A stretch of 64,000 bases of DNA from Lachancea mirantina (GCA_900074745.1 LT598463.1:1090996-1154995); one strand, 5' to 3'. Positions 49,187 to 59,255 are shown, numbered from the stretch's first letter. Notes: generated by a model from the sequence alone, not told the origin. Program-made: numbers and translations.

Positions 49187-49939
49187 ATGGCTACCAAACA
49201 AGCGCAGAAGAGGCTCGTCAAGGAGTTTAAGGCTATGACGGAAAACCCACCGCCTTTCATTATAGCCCAACCCAATGAGGAAAATATTCTGGAATGGCAC
49301 TACGTTATAACAGGTCCACCAGACACGCCGTATGCAGAGGGCCAATACCATGGAACGCTTGTTTTTCCATCTGACTACCCATTTAAACCTCCTGCCATAA
49401 GAATGGTGACACCCAACGGGCGTTTTAAAGAAGATACTAGACTCTGTCTCTCCATGAGTGATTACCATCCGGACACGTGGAATCCGTCGTGGTCCGTCGC
49501 GACCATTTTGACGGGATTATTGAGTTTCATGACCAGTAACGAGAGTACAACAGGTGCTATCATTACGACACCTGAACACAGGAGGAGAATGGCGAGTTGC
49601 TCGAAGGAATTCAACGCGCTACGGAACCTGAGATTTAGAAAAGTTTTCCCGGAGCTGGTTCAGCAAAATCTGAAAGACATTGAGGAAATGAAGAAAAATG
49701 GAAGCAGAGAGCCTGATTCTAGTAATAGAAACGTGTTGGAAGAAGCCGCGAAGGAAGAAGTCGTGAAACTTGATGAGATAACAGATCCAGAAGATAGAAT
49801 AAGAGCCGAAGAACTCGAGAGACTCAGAAAAGTGCAAGGGAAACCTGCCTCCAGGAAAGTCAAGAACGACGCGGGCCTGTCGTGGCTTTACATTACTTTA
49901 GCTCTGGCTTTCTTTATTGCGGGGATTGTGATGAAATAA
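49187..49939 (+). CDS. UBC6: ER-anchored ubiquitin-conjugating enzyme Ubc6
   Basis: A tail-anchored E2 working with the Doa10 ligase in ER-associated degradation. It has 250 residues from the ATG at 49187, the exact S. cerevisiae length; an in-frame GTG 15 codons upstream is rejected. The catalytic cysteine is C87 in DTRLCLSMSDYHPDTWNPSW, the diverged Ubc6-type active site. The C-terminal anchor is WLYITLALAFFIAGIVMK. Confidence 0.97.
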   Translation: MATKQAQKRLVKEFKAMTENPPPFIIAQPNEENILEWHYVITGPPDTPYAEGQYHGTLVFPSDYPFKPPAIRMVTPNGRFKEDTRLCLSMSDYHPDTWNPSWSVATILTGLLSFMTSNESTTGAIITTPEHRRRMASCSKEFNALRNLRFRKVFPELVQQNLKDIEEMKKNGSREPDSSNRNVLEEAAKEEVVKLDEITDPEDRIRAEELERLRKVQGKPASRKVKNDAGLSWLYITLALAFFIAGIVMK

Positions 49940-50060
49940 GGCGTTAGTCTCAAAGGAGTGTGTGCTTCTAGATCAAAGAAAATACATATTAAACGATATC
50001 GAATGTAAAAGCCAAATCACATAAATTAGAAAACCCGAAATTGTAGCAGGTGTGGCATTA

Positions 50061-51347
50061 TTAAAACTTCTCAACTTTGAGAATGACTTTTCCATGCGCG
50101 TGGCCAGCACGGAGGTATGCCAATGCATCGCTAAACTGCTTCCAATCGTAAACTTTGTCTATGACGCATTTGACTACCTCATTTTCCACAAGCTCGGCGC
50201 ACTTATTTACCCAGTCGTTACCCGATGCATACTTTGCGTTTGGGTCAAAATAGAAATGTGAATAATCAAAAGTCCACAACAGCCTGCCAAACATTTTTCT
50301 GGCATTGGCGCTTGGATTGTTCCAAGCGTTGAAAATGTCCTTTTTGTAGTCGTGAACGTAATCACCGACGGTTGTGACATACGCTCCATTCTTGGCCAGC
50401 AGAGTAGCTGAGTGATTGATCAATTGATAGCCCCCGACAAAGTCGAGTATCAGGTTGAATTTTCCTTGATCATAGGGAGTAGAGATTGGCTGTCCGGTCT
50501 GAGCGTCGTAGCTTATCACTTCCCTGTTATTGATCATATCCTCTAAAGGTTTGGCCAAATGACGCGCGTTGGTGACATAGTTGACGAAAACCATCTCGTC
50601 GCAGAGGTCAGGAAAATGCGATTTCAGCAGAGTAGCACCAAATTCCGACGCCGTGACGACTAGTTTTTTGGGGACGCGGTAATGGTACTTGAGAAGCTGA
50701 ATGGCAAACATTCCAACGCTCGTGGTTCCTCCATTGATCAGGATATTTGAGCTTTCGTTAAGCTGTCCCTTGGACTCAAGCTTGTCAAGAACATTGAAAG
50801 CCGCGCCCAGTGTGAAAAGGGTTCCTGAGGCCTGCTGGAACGTTAAATTCGCAGGCTTGGGGATGATCACGTCTTGAGAAGGATTGACCAGAATGGAGCT
50901 TTGCGCAGCACCATCGCCTAGATTTGGATGGAAAAAAATCCCGTACACTTCGTCGCCCTGACGCCATTGTTGCGAGATATTTGATCCAACTTCACTCACA
51001 ACACCACTATATTCTCTACCGATACCAATTTCGCGGTTCATGTGTTTCGTGTAACTGTTCATGATGGTCAAATCCACCGGGTTGAGCCCCACATTGGTTA
51101 CTTGAACAACTAGTCGATCTTTCGCAATGGGAGTTTTGATCTTTTTTTCATAAGAGAACTGAGGTGGCTTGTTCACAGAATAGAAGATCAGCGATTTGGT
51201 AGGAATGTACTTAACGTGCCGCAATGGTCTTCCTACCCTCCTGAGATACGAGTGTTCTTGCGGAATTTCCTTCGGAGTAGGTATATTGCGATCCAGAGTC
51301 AAAGAAGCAAGTTTGTTGTCATTCTTGCTGAGAATTTTGTCCGCCAT
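50061..51347 (-). CDS. AST1: Ast1/Ast2 lipid-raft-associated protein (MDR-like fold)
   Basis: A 428-residue homologue of Ast1 (YBL069W) and Ast2 (YER101C), which help sort the proton pump Pma1 to lipid rafts. It has the quinone-reductase/zinc-free MDR fold: GroES-like half to about residue 180, then Rossmann half with NGGTTSVGMFAIQLLK and VLD-type FNLILDFVGGYQ. The signature start (PTPKEIPQEHSYLRRVGRPL) is strongly conserved. The ATG at 51345-51347 is used; a GTG nine codons upstream is rejected. Enzyme activity in this family is unproven. Confidence 0.94.
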   Translation of the reverse strand: MADKILSKNDNKLASLTLDRNIPTPKEIPQEHSYLRRVGRPLRHVKYIPTKSLIFYSVNKPPQFSYEKKIKTPIAKDRLVVQVTNVGLNPVDLTIMNSYTKHMNREIGIGREYSGVVSEVGSNISQQWRQGDEVYGIFFHPNLGDGAAQSSILVNPSQDVIIPKPANLTFQQASGTLFTLGAAFNVLDKLESKGQLNESSNILINGGTTSVGMFAIQLLKYHYRVPKKLVVTASEFGATLLKSHFPDLCDEMVFVNYVTNARHLAKPLEDMINNREVISYDAQTGQPISTPYDQGKFNLILDFVGGYQLINHSATLLAKNGAYVTTVGDYVHDYKKDIFNAWNNPSANARKMFGRLLWTFDYSHFYFDPNAKYASGNDWVNKCAELVENEVVKCVIDKVYDWKQFSDALAYLRAGHAHGKVILKVEKF

Positions 51348-51387
51348 CGTACTGCGTTTGCTGCAAACACCCACTATAATGCTGAAT

Positions 51388-51420
51388 CAGTAGCTATCAG
51401 TAGCTATCAGTAGCTTTCAA
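51388..51420 (+). repeat. Tandem ten-base repeats
   Basis: AGTAGCTATC twice, then AGTAGCTTTC and a partial AATAGCT: about 3.5 units, immediately upstream of the AST1 start. Confidence 0.8.
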
Positions 51421-53003
51421 TAGCTAAAGTTTGTGATTAGTGAGATGACTTCATTTTGAAGGGAGAGGCTTTTTTTTCATGATCACTACAACCGAGTTAT
51501 TTAGAACGAGCGAAAAACCAGGTTTTGCCAAGACCACTCAGTAAGACCACTGTAACGTATGGCCGAGATGAATAGGCCGTGAGACTCGTGGAGTCAAACT
51601 TATCATTGCATTTAAACGTCTTTAAGGCTCTTTAAATGTGGCCTGCTCACCTATTTAATATTTTTCTCGTAATATGTGGGAAGAAGAAAACACGGCCAAC
51701 AGTTGAGTGTGACACAAATTTTGAGCAGGAGATTTCTTCAGATTTTTCCAGACTCTTAATTACTGAGAAGTTCCAGTGCTGCTGAATGAAGACTAAGGAA
51801 ATTGCTCTCATGGCAACTTCTGTTCAAGATTGCCTGCGTCGGTAGTGACTTGAACTCCATACTGATCACTTAATTCATACATGAATAGGCCTGGTAGTAG
51901 AATATACTGATGAGCGTTTATTTATATCTCCATGATCACTTTGGTGATATCCCCTGTACAAGGCTGGTTATATCAATGCTTGTTCAATTGTGTCACGGAG
52001 GTCACGTGATACAATCAATAGATTTCCTCTAACAGCCTCAATTCTCGTCCCGGCCTCACTGCTGAGACAGTTCATGACTGTACGCTTGTTTCCCGTGTCT
52101 CTTTGGCAATCTGAACCGAGCGTCAGACCTCATAACCACGACGACGTGGCAAAGGTTCGGAATCCAACTTAAAGACATAAACTACAAGAAACACCCAGAG
52201 CGGCCCCAAAGTCTCGGGTAAGCTCCGAGTCACTGTTTAACTTACAGCTTTGATAATGTTTGCGCCATTGTACAAGTTGCCATTTGCTAAGGACAAACCC
52301 ATACATATTTGACATATCGATCACGTGCAAGAATACTATTATCTTTTCACTACTGCCACCTGGCGCGTGTTACCAAGCTATTGATAGTATTTCCGCAAAG
52401 ACTTGGAATAAGGGCTATCAACTGAATTCCACAGTCGCACATTCGCAATCGACTCAACCCTCCCCCAAAAAAGGTCTAACCAAAAAAAAGTCAGCCGGCA
52501 ATCGAAATCAAGCGGAGTCAACACTTGGCGGCACCACCAGGAATTCGAAACCGAATATGTGGCCCAATTCCTACGCTGCTTCTTATCGTTCGTTCGGCTA
52601 TTCCATTCCTTAAGTTCGCTTGAGATTCGTAGGCCACGATTTTCCCAATCCGGTATCTCTAGCCGATGACTGCTCTCGTTTCATTTCGCTTATCGCATGG
52701 CACCCCAGCGATAGCATCCGGGTTTCGTGTTGCAAGACTTGGATATGGGCTTTTATCAAAGACGATAAGGCGAAAGAGACCTCGGGGATCCGAATCCACT
52801 TGTCGACATCGGAATTGTAAACCATTGTGGAACACTGTAAATAGCTGCAGCGTCGTGAAAGCGGCGTTTCGGCAAAGAGCGTTTAATTTATGTAAATGAT
52901 AGGCCGCATGGGATGCCCTAATGGGTTGCCATGATAGCACATACTCATCAGGAGGGTCTGCAAAGTGGGATTCGGGGCTCTGTTCCCACATCAAGTGGAA
53001 ACG

Positions 53004-53011
53004 TATATAAG
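53004..53011 (+). promoter_or_regulatory. TATA box of the aminotransferase gene
   Basis: TATATAAG 146 bases upstream of the ATG. With the biased codon use of the gene, it suggests strong, regulated expression. Confidence 0.55.
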
Positions 53012-53149
53012 GAGCAGGGTATTGGGATTATGCCCAACAATCACTCTAGTAATCTCCATCACATAACAGTTTAGCGAACAGTTCTTTGAGCATATCATTG
53101 AACAGCTCATCAAATTTCTGTGAAGACTCCTCATACAAATACCTAAAAA

Positions 53150-54571
53150 ATGACCACTGACACTGTTCAGCCTGCCACAGAATCGTACGTGTTCCAAGGT
53201 ACCATCAACAAGAAGCCTCCTCATGTTTTGGACGGCCAGGGCGTTCGCATGAAGATCGAGAAAAACGGTAAGATCTACGACGATGTTCTCGACGGTGTGA
53301 CCGGTGCTGCGGTCGGCGCTCTAGGCTGGGGCGACGAAGACTTGCCTGCTTGGCTCGAAAAGGCTGCAAAGAACCACACTTACACTTTCCCATCGTTGAT
53401 TGGTAACCCAGCGTCCGAAGATTTGGCTAAATTCTACATCGACAACAGTCCAAAGGGCGCTTTTGCTGCGGCCCTATGGTGCTGCTCGGGCTCTGAGAGT
53501 AACGAGAATGCCATGAAGATAATCAGACAATACCAAGTCGAAAGAGGCTGCCCAGAGAAGTATAAGATCATCTCGAGAGACCTATCGTACCACGGTTTCA
53601 CGCTCGGCGCTCTTTCCATCTCCAACTGTGCCAGAGCGAGCGCTTTCAAGGACATCTTGATTGACCAGGAGAAAACGTGTTTGACCATGGAGCCTTGCTA
53701 CCCATACAGATTCCAGAAGAAAGGTGAATCCGAGGAACAGTACGTGAAGCGTCTGCTAGACAACCTTGAAAAGATCATTCTAGACAACGACCCAAAGACT
53801 GTGTCCTGCGTTATTGTCGAGACTTTGCCTGGCTCTTCTTTGGGTACTTGCCCATCGCCAAAGGGCTACTTGCCCGGTATCCGTGCGCTCTGCAACAAGT
53901 ACGACGTTGTCTTCATGCTGGACGAAGTCATGTGTGGTACTGGCAGATGTAACCCTAACGGGAAGTTAAACTGCTGGGAAAATTTCCTAGAGCCAGAAGA
54001 TGCTCCAGACATTCAGTCTGTGGGAAAGACCCTTGGTTCGGGTTTCGTCACTATTGCGGGTGTCTTGGTTGGTCCAAAGATCCGTGATGCCTACATCAAA
54101 GGTTCTAACGCTGTTTTCGGTTCCCACACCTACGCTTCTCACGGTTTCAACTGTTCTGTGGCACTTGACGTCCAGAAGAAGATCCAGGCTCAAGGTCTCA
54201 CTGCCAATATTTTCAAGATGGGTAACCTAATGGGTTCTAAACTACAAGACGCACTACTGGACAAGGACAACATTGTCGGTGATGTCAGAGGTATCGGTGG
54301 TTTCTGGTCTTTGGAGTTTGTCAAGGACAGGACTACCAAGGAAGTGTTCCCAGCAAAACTTGATGTCGGTCACCGTTTCCAGGACGTTTGCTTTGAGAAC
54401 GGATTGAACGTCATGGGCATGCAAGGAAACGCCGATGGCATAAGCGGTGACATCGCTTTGTTGGCTCCCTCTTTCATTGTGACGGAAGACGACGTAAACG
54501 AAATTGTCAAGAGAGTGGTCAAATCCGTCGAAGATATAACCGAACAATTGAAGGCCGAGGGCAATTGGTGA
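53150..54571 (+). CDS. Class III PLP-dependent aminotransferase, substrate unknown
   Basis: A 473-residue member of the acetylornithine/omega-aminotransferase fold-type I family. Seen are the phosphate-binding loop in CSGSESNENAMK, the aromatic stacking region in SYHGFTLGALS, the aspartate that contacts the pyridine nitrogen in FMLDEVMCGTGR, and the Schiff-base lysine in SVGKTLGSGFVTIAGVLV. It resembles bacterial and filamentous-fungal proteins of the aspartate-aminotransferase-family type more than yeast Uga1, Arg8, Bio3 or Car2. There is no targeting peptide. The substrate cannot be told from sequence. It sits at a synteny break with a long private promoter and has no S. cerevisiae counterpart that I know, so loss there or horizontal gain here are both possible. 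Confidence 0.85.
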   Translation: MTTDTVQPATESYVFQGTINKKPPHVLDGQGVRMKIEKNGKIYDDVLDGVTGAAVGALGWGDEDLPAWLEKAAKNHTYTFPSLIGNPASEDLAKFYIDNSPKGAFAAALWCCSGSESNENAMKIIRQYQVERGCPEKYKIISRDLSYHGFTLGALSISNCARASAFKDILIDQEKTCLTMEPCYPYRFQKKGESEEQYVKRLLDNLEKIILDNDPKTVSCVIVETLPGSSLGTCPSPKGYLPGIRALCNKYDVVFMLDEVMCGTGRCNPNGKLNCWENFLEPEDAPDIQSVGKTLGSGFVTIAGVLVGPKIRDAYIKGSNAVFGSHTYASHGFNCSVALDVQKKIQAQGLTANIFKMGNLMGSKLQDALLDKDNIVGDVRGIGGFWSLEFVKDRTTKEVFPAKLDVGHRFQDVCFENGLNVMGMQGNADGISGDIALLAPSFIVTEDDVNEIVKRVVKSVEDITEQLKAEGNW

Positions 54572-55070
54572 AGCAGGACTTTGTGTGCGCCCTCATTATA
54601 TACATCCATCTACAAGATATATCGTTTTAAATATCTGCTATTAATCTTTGATTTTGAATGAACCAATGGCTAAGAAATTCTCGTTGAATTCGTCCCCACA
54701 ATGAATTTTTACAGCGGCTGAAACAGATTTTACCGCTAATAAAATCATCTATAACAACTTCCAGAATTCTTGAAATTATCTCAATACGCTCATTTGGCAT
54801 ATTTGGGCTGTGATCTTCGTATTACATTGTCGTATAGCTTATATAGCCGGACTTGTTGATCTAGCGCGCTATTTCCAAGAAATACGTCAATAATGATATG
54901 GCGCGATAGGGGTTTAAGATGAAATTCCATCTGACATATAGGGATATTTAGTTATAGGAATATTTGATTCGCAAGTTACTCAACTTGCGAAGCCTTGCCG
55001 AAAGTCAGCGGGAACTGGGATTAGTTTGGCTTCAATCGCTTGGGCAGTCAGATATAAGGTACTCTAAAAA
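54572..55070. other. Aminotransferase-SIP5 spacer
   Basis: About 500 AT-rich bases between co-oriented genes. Several TATA-like runs (54595-54605, 54838-54845) but no gene or clear motif. Confidence 0.4.
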
Positions 55071-56483
55071 ATGGGTAATGTTCCTGGGAAATTAGACGAA
55101 GAGAATGCAATTCGGTCGGGCCGATCTTACAGCACGTCGGACACTACACGGCGCAACAGCGCCAGTGTCGTGACTGGTAGAGCACAGAGAGCTTCTTCAC
55201 TCGTAGGAACGATTTTAAATGGCCGAACGAGGTCAGATTCTTTAATGCATGGGCATTCCAGTAATCCCTATAAGCGGAAATCGACGAAGGAGAAAGAACG
55301 ACTGAAGGAGAAACATGCGAAGGAACTAGTAGTTAAATTTGACGAATGTGTTGACGGTGGGTTTTTAGCACCGTTTGGTTGTTTCGGGCTTGATAAACTC
55401 GATTACGACGCAAGAGTCGTGAAAGGTCTTATAGTGGACCGGAAACTTGCACCTTTCTATCTGCCGCTGGACGACTTTGACCCAGAATGGACAAGAAAGG
55501 AAGTTGTGAAGGTGGTGGACGCACTACCGCTACATGCACCTTTCGAGGAAGACACCGATGAGTACGATGGAGTAGCGACGGGAAGTCTTGCGGACGACGA
55601 TTTTGACTCCTTGATAGATAAAACGCTTTCACGTCGCGAACAGCGCAAACACCGGCTCAAAATCTTCAACGCCCGTTTATACAAGAAGCGGATCGCATGG
55701 CAAGAAAAGGAGAACGAGCGATACCTAGACAAGAAACTAGAGACGCGAAGTGGCGGCTCGCGAGCCGCTGGGCTTCTGATGAGCGACGACCTGAAAGTTG
55801 CGCTTTACACCCACGGCACCGAATGTCCCATCTGTTTCTTGTATTTCCCAGAACCGATGAACAAGTCGCGCTGCTGTCTCCAGCCGATTTGCTCGCAGTG
55901 TTTCGTTCAAATCAAAAGAGCCCCTCCGCATTTCCCACACGACGAAGAAGATACGGACGTTCAGGATGAGGAAAAGGACCCTAACCTTTTGGTCTCGGAG
56001 CCTGCCAGCTGTCCTTACTGTGCGACACCGGACTTCGGTGTTACGTACGATGCTCCAGAAGAGAGAAGAGTAGGAGTGCTAGCGCCCTTACCGGGCACGT
56101 TTGTATTGTCGGTTCCTAGTCGCTCTGAGCTTTTCAAAGATACAAACAGTATCGGACGACGCGGTTCGGTACCCGCTGACGATCCAACTGTGGTGAAATC
56201 AGATACAATTAGACCGGATTGGCAGATTGAATTGAACAAAGAACGCATGCGTCTAGCAAGAAGGTCTGCCAATGCGACAGCAATTCACGTCAGCAATCAG
56301 TTAGTTGACCCTAGCCATCAGAACGTTTCCACTCATACTAGCACATCAGTACCACGCTCGGAGTTCACCCCCACCTCGCTATCGCCACGAGATCTCGAAC
56401 AACAGATGATCGACCATGCCATTAGGCTAAGTTTGGCAGAACAAAAAGACTCAAAGAGGTCCCGAAACTCAAATCATCGATAG
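55071..56483 (+). CDS. SIP5: Sip5 protein (RING-like, N-myristoylation motif)
   Basis: A 470-residue homologue of Sip5 (YMR140W), which interacts with the Snf1 kinase and the Reg1/Glc7 phosphatase in glucose response. It starts MGNVPGK, a good N-myristoylation signal, shared with the S. cerevisiae protein. A conserved block (DGGFLAPFGCFGLDKLDYDA) is followed by a Cys-rich RING-like region near residues 255-330: CPICFLYFPEP, CCLQPICSQCFVQIKR and CPYCATPDF. The C-terminal helix (LEQQMIDHAIRLSLAEQ) looks like a ubiquitin-interacting motif. Molecular activity is not established. Confidence 0.93.
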   Translation: MGNVPGKLDEENAIRSGRSYSTSDTTRRNSASVVTGRAQRASSLVGTILNGRTRSDSLMHGHSSNPYKRKSTKEKERLKEKHAKELVVKFDECVDGGFLAPFGCFGLDKLDYDARVVKGLIVDRKLAPFYLPLDDFDPEWTRKEVVKVVDALPLHAPFEEDTDEYDGVATGSLADDDFDSLIDKTLSRREQRKHRLKIFNARLYKKRIAWQEKENERYLDKKLETRSGGSRAAGLLMSDDLKVALYTHGTECPICFLYFPEPMNKSRCCLQPICSQCFVQIKRAPPHFPHDEEDTDVQDEEKDPNLLVSEPASCPYCATPDFGVTYDAPEERRVGVLAPLPGTFVLSVPSRSELFKDTNSIGRRGSVPADDPTVVKSDTIRPDWQIELNKERMRLARRSANATAIHVSNQLVDPSHQNVSTHTSTSVPRSEFTPTSLSPRDLEQQMIDHAIRLSLAEQKDSKRSRNSNHR

Positions 56484-56785
56484 AACCCTAGCAAATTAAC
56501 GATTGTGAATGAATAAATGCTTAAAACTAGAAGAAACAATCCACCGAAGAGACCGATTGACCATGGCCAAAAGTCGGGGGACCCTCTCATGCCAGTGTGA
56601 AGTGAATCACTATTGACGTATCTCACGTTTTCTCCAACCACGCACCTGGGCAAGTGAAAAAAATTTTTCAATCCATCGCACTACCTTTAGGCTCTATCTT
56701 CTCTTTCACCAGAAATCAAAGAAATAGTCTGCTTTTTACAAGCTTAATCTGATTATCTCTATTCTAGACCGTCAAGAAGGAAGAA
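56484..56785. other. SIP5-RPP1A spacer
   Basis: A 300-base ribosomal-protein promoter with T-rich stretches. No perfect Rap1 site was found by eye. Ends with a pyrimidine-rich TCTATTCTAG before the ATG. Confidence 0.4.
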
Positions 56786-57106
56786 ATGTCCACTGAAACT
56801 GCTTTGTCTTACGCTGCTTTGATCTTGGCCGACGCTGAGATCGAAATCTCTTCTGAGAAGTTGTTGGCCTTGACGGAGGCTGCCAACGTTCCAATCGAAG
56901 GCATCTGGGCTGACATTTTCGCCAGAGCTTTGGATGCTCAAGACTTGAAGAGCTTGTTGGTTAACTTCCAAGCTGGTTCCGCTGCTGCTCCAGCTGCTGG
57001 TGCTGCTGCTACTGGTGCCGCTGGTGAGGAGGCCGCTGAAGAAGAGAAGGAAGAGGAAGCCAAGGAGGAATCCGACGACGACATGGGTTTCGGATTGTTT
57101 GATTAG
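56786..57106 (+). CDS. RPP1A: Ribosomal stalk protein P1 alpha
   Basis: A 106-residue acidic P1 protein of the 60S stalk that recruits elongation factors. The N-terminal dimerisation domain ([20 protein letters not shown]), the Ala/Gly/Pro hinge ([15 protein letters not shown]) and the conserved acidic tail [13 protein letters not shown] are all present. It is closer to Rpp1A than Rpp1B, and RPP1A is also next to RPL13A in S. cerevisiae (YDL081C-YDL082W). Codon use is extremely biased. Confidence 0.97.
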   Translation: MSTETALSYAALILADAEIEISSEKLLALTEAANVPIEGIWADIFARALDAQDLKSLLVNFQAGSAAAPAAGAAATGAAGEEAAEEEKEEEAKEESDDDMGFGLFD

Positions 57107-57375
57107 AATGCATAACATGTAAATTGAATAATATTTTACTTATGTACATTTTAATTGGCCATATTTTAGTTTCCTAATAGTGCTGGATTGTCAGGACCTT
57201 GTCCGGGAAAGTATCATGGTCTCGGATAATTTCCGAAAGTCGATGCCACTGGTGTAAACGCTGTACTCCTGTTGAGAAACTCGAAATGGGATTTAAATTA
57301 GTAAATGGCTTCCAACTATACAATTTACATAAAGAGAACGTGAATGCGGACGACTATGTTTGAGAGTCAATGCGC

Positions 57376-58309
57376 TTATTTCTTCTTATCAGCTTCAGCC
57401 TCGGCCTTTTCTCTGGCTCTCTTTTCTCTGATGCCCTTGTACTTCTTCTCAGATCTAGCCAATCTCAAAGTTCTGAAAGCAGATTCACCATTGTCCTCAA
57501 CGGCCTTGACCTCAACTTCGGTAGATGGTTGAGCAATTGGGAAGGCAGCAGCAGTGGACAAGACTTGCTCAGCTTCTGGGGCCTTACCAGATCTTGGGAA
57601 AACGATGATCTTAGATAGGTATTCCTTCAATCTTTGAACGTTAGTGTCGAACATTTCTTGGTTTCTGTTTTGACGTCTGTGGTCAACAGCAATACCGATG
57701 GTTCTGGCGTAAGCTGGGGTCAAACCGGCAGCCTTAACCTCAGCTAGGGTAAAACCTCTACCGGCTCTGACCTTTCTGTTGTATTTGACAGTTGGTGCTC
57801 TGACAACTGGTCTCAACAAGTCCAATGGTCTTGGAGCAATCTTGGCGGCCTTGGCAGCTCTGGCATGACGTCTAGAGACCTTCTTACCGGCTTGGTCGAA
57901 GTGAACTCTGACACGTTCTTGCCAGTGCTTTCTGAAGTGATTCTTCAAGATAGGAAGGTTCTTAGCAATGGCTGATTCATAGTTAGTAAAAGCGTTGGTT
58001 CAACAGAACGTGCATGCAAGTTCGAAATTCAAATACCGAATGTGTTTATAGTAGTCGCTTCGAACCACCCTCATCGCGATTACTTTCGAGTAAAACAAAC
58101 CACCTAGAGCTCGTCCAAAATCCGGATAATAACAACTCATTTTATCGAGGAGTTCTGCACTTACTGGCGTAATATTGATGAGACTGGGCTCATGCCATGT
58201 ACTTCAACTTGATCCGTTTTCAGCTTCTAAACACATCCTGCCAAAACACAATCGGTCTATTCACGCCTGCTAATGCAATTCAAATGTCCCACACGGTCCA
58301 CATACCCAT
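57376..58309 (-). CDS. RPL13: Ribosomal protein eL13 (two exons)
   Basis: A 60S subunit protein, 199 residues, same as S. cerevisiae Rpl13. Exon 1 is just ATGG (58306-58309). A 334-nt intron (57972-58305) follows, with donor GTATGT, branch TACTAAC and acceptor CAG. Exon 2 is 57376-57971. The join gives MAISKN-like [18 protein letters not shown]. The four-base first exon is conserved in S. cerevisiae RPL13A. No snoRNA was recognised in the intron. It is divergent from RPS16, as YDL082W is from YDL083C and YMR142C from YMR143W. Confidence 0.96.
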
Positions 58310-58439
58310 TGTTACTTGATTCCTGCTGTACCTCTAAATCAGTAGAACTGTATCTTAGGAGCTGATAATTTGAATTCTGTAATTGGGAAAATTTTCCAAA
58401 CACCAAGATCTCAAGATACGAGAAAGTCAAGACACCCTG

Positions 58440-58677
58440 CGCTACGTTCTGAGCTGCAGGAATTCGCTCCTCCGCCAGCCCTGAGGAGGACATCGAGCTA
58501 GGGGAGGCCGGTCCTCCAGAGCCGCCTTGCGACCTGCCCAACCAGGTCCAGACAGTAGGCTGAGTTCCCACCAGGCTGGTGGGGGTAGGCTGCTAGCATG
58601 GAGCCCACCGGCAGCATAGAACCATTGTGCAGCCGGTAGCTCGTTGGGCGATAGCCGACACTGCTACCCACGCAAAG
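58440..58677. other. GC-rich structured segment A
   Basis: About 240 bases, far richer in G and C than its flanks, made of consecutive perfect stems: GGAGG/CCTCC (58503-58517), GACCTG/CAGGTC (58531-58548), CCCACCA/TGGTGGG (58567-58583), GCTGC/GCAGC nearby. It lies about 130-370 bases before the RPL13 ATG. It ends ACCCACGCAAAG, a motif nearly repeated at the end of segment B. Not a known tRNA, snRNA or SRP RNA that I can recognise. Confidence 0.5.
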
Positions 58678-58735
58678 TATTCATCAAATAAGGTGACTCA
58701 ACTCTTTAACAAACATTTGTGAATCAAAATGTACA

Positions 58736-58749
58736 GAATGTTCGGGTGT
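58736..58749 (-). promoter_or_regulatory. Rap1-type site
   Basis: On the minus strand this reads ACACCCGAACATTC, a good match to the Rap1 consensus ACACCCRNACAY used in ribosomal-protein promoters. A weaker site, AAACCCAGACATTA, is at 58813-58826 on the plus strand. Both lie between the two GC-rich segments. Confidence 0.6.
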
Positions 58750-58904
58750 TCTAGCTCAAACTTATATTTACTGATGTACGGATGACACAGTCCAACATTT
58801 TGAACAGTCAAGAAACCCAGACATTAATGTTGAATAAAAAATAATTAACATCCTTACATCTTGTCTGCCGCCATGTTAGATTTCGAAGGGGATCATAATA
58901 AGCC

Positions 58905-59116
58905 TGCTGATACCCTCATCAACGAGCGTATGAGCGGAGAAGCTCTGCCCAGGCTAGACGGGGCCAGGCGGCATGGCAGGCTGGCACCCGCCTGTTCCAC
59001 GTCTGGTAGTTTCCGCCAGCGGGGGACACGGCATCCTACCACCGCCTGAGCCTAACAGGACAGGGGCTCAGCAGCCGGAGACCCACTCGCAAAGCTCCGA
59101 TGAGCTGGGCAGGTTA
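58905..59116. other. GC-rich structured segment B
   Basis: About 210 GC-rich bases with stems CTCAT/ATGAG (58916-58935), AGGCGG/CCGCCT (58966-58993), CTGAGCC/GGCTCAG (59046-59071) and AGCTC/GAGCT near 59095. It lies about 140-350 bases before the RPS16 ATG, mirroring segment A. Contains ACCCACTCGCAAAG (59081-59094), nearly the end motif of A. No coding potential seen. Confidence 0.5.
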
Positions 59117-59255
59117 TATCGAGAGAAGTAAAGCAGAGCACTTCGAACGGTATGTCAGAAAGGAAAGTTGGAAAAACTTTCACCATCGCTAATTAAGAAA
59201 AGAGTTTCTGGAATCGGAGCTTAATAGAGGGAATCATACCATAGCAAAGCACAAG

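Larger units (their letters stand above)
51348..53149. other. AST1-aminotransferase spacer, 1.8 kb
   Basis: The longest gene-free stretch outside the LTR island. Contains tandem ten-base repeats AGTAGCTATC (51388-51420), CACGTG boxes at 52003-52008 and 52322-52327, and a TATA box before the aminotransferase. In S. cerevisiae the neighbour of AST1/AST2 is RPS8, which is absent, so a rearrangement end lies here or just beyond. Short frames such as 52260-52613 show no family resemblance. Confidence 0.5.
58310..59255. other. RPL13-RPS16 divergent promoter
   Basis: A 946-base spacer. An AT-rich centre carries Rap1-type sites and is flanked by two GC-rich, hairpin-dense segments (separate entries), one facing each gene at a similar distance from its ATG. 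Confidence 0.6.

Noticed and set aside
52260-52613. 117-residue frame in the 1.8 kb spacer
   Set aside because: No credible ATG context or domain; composition looks non-coding.
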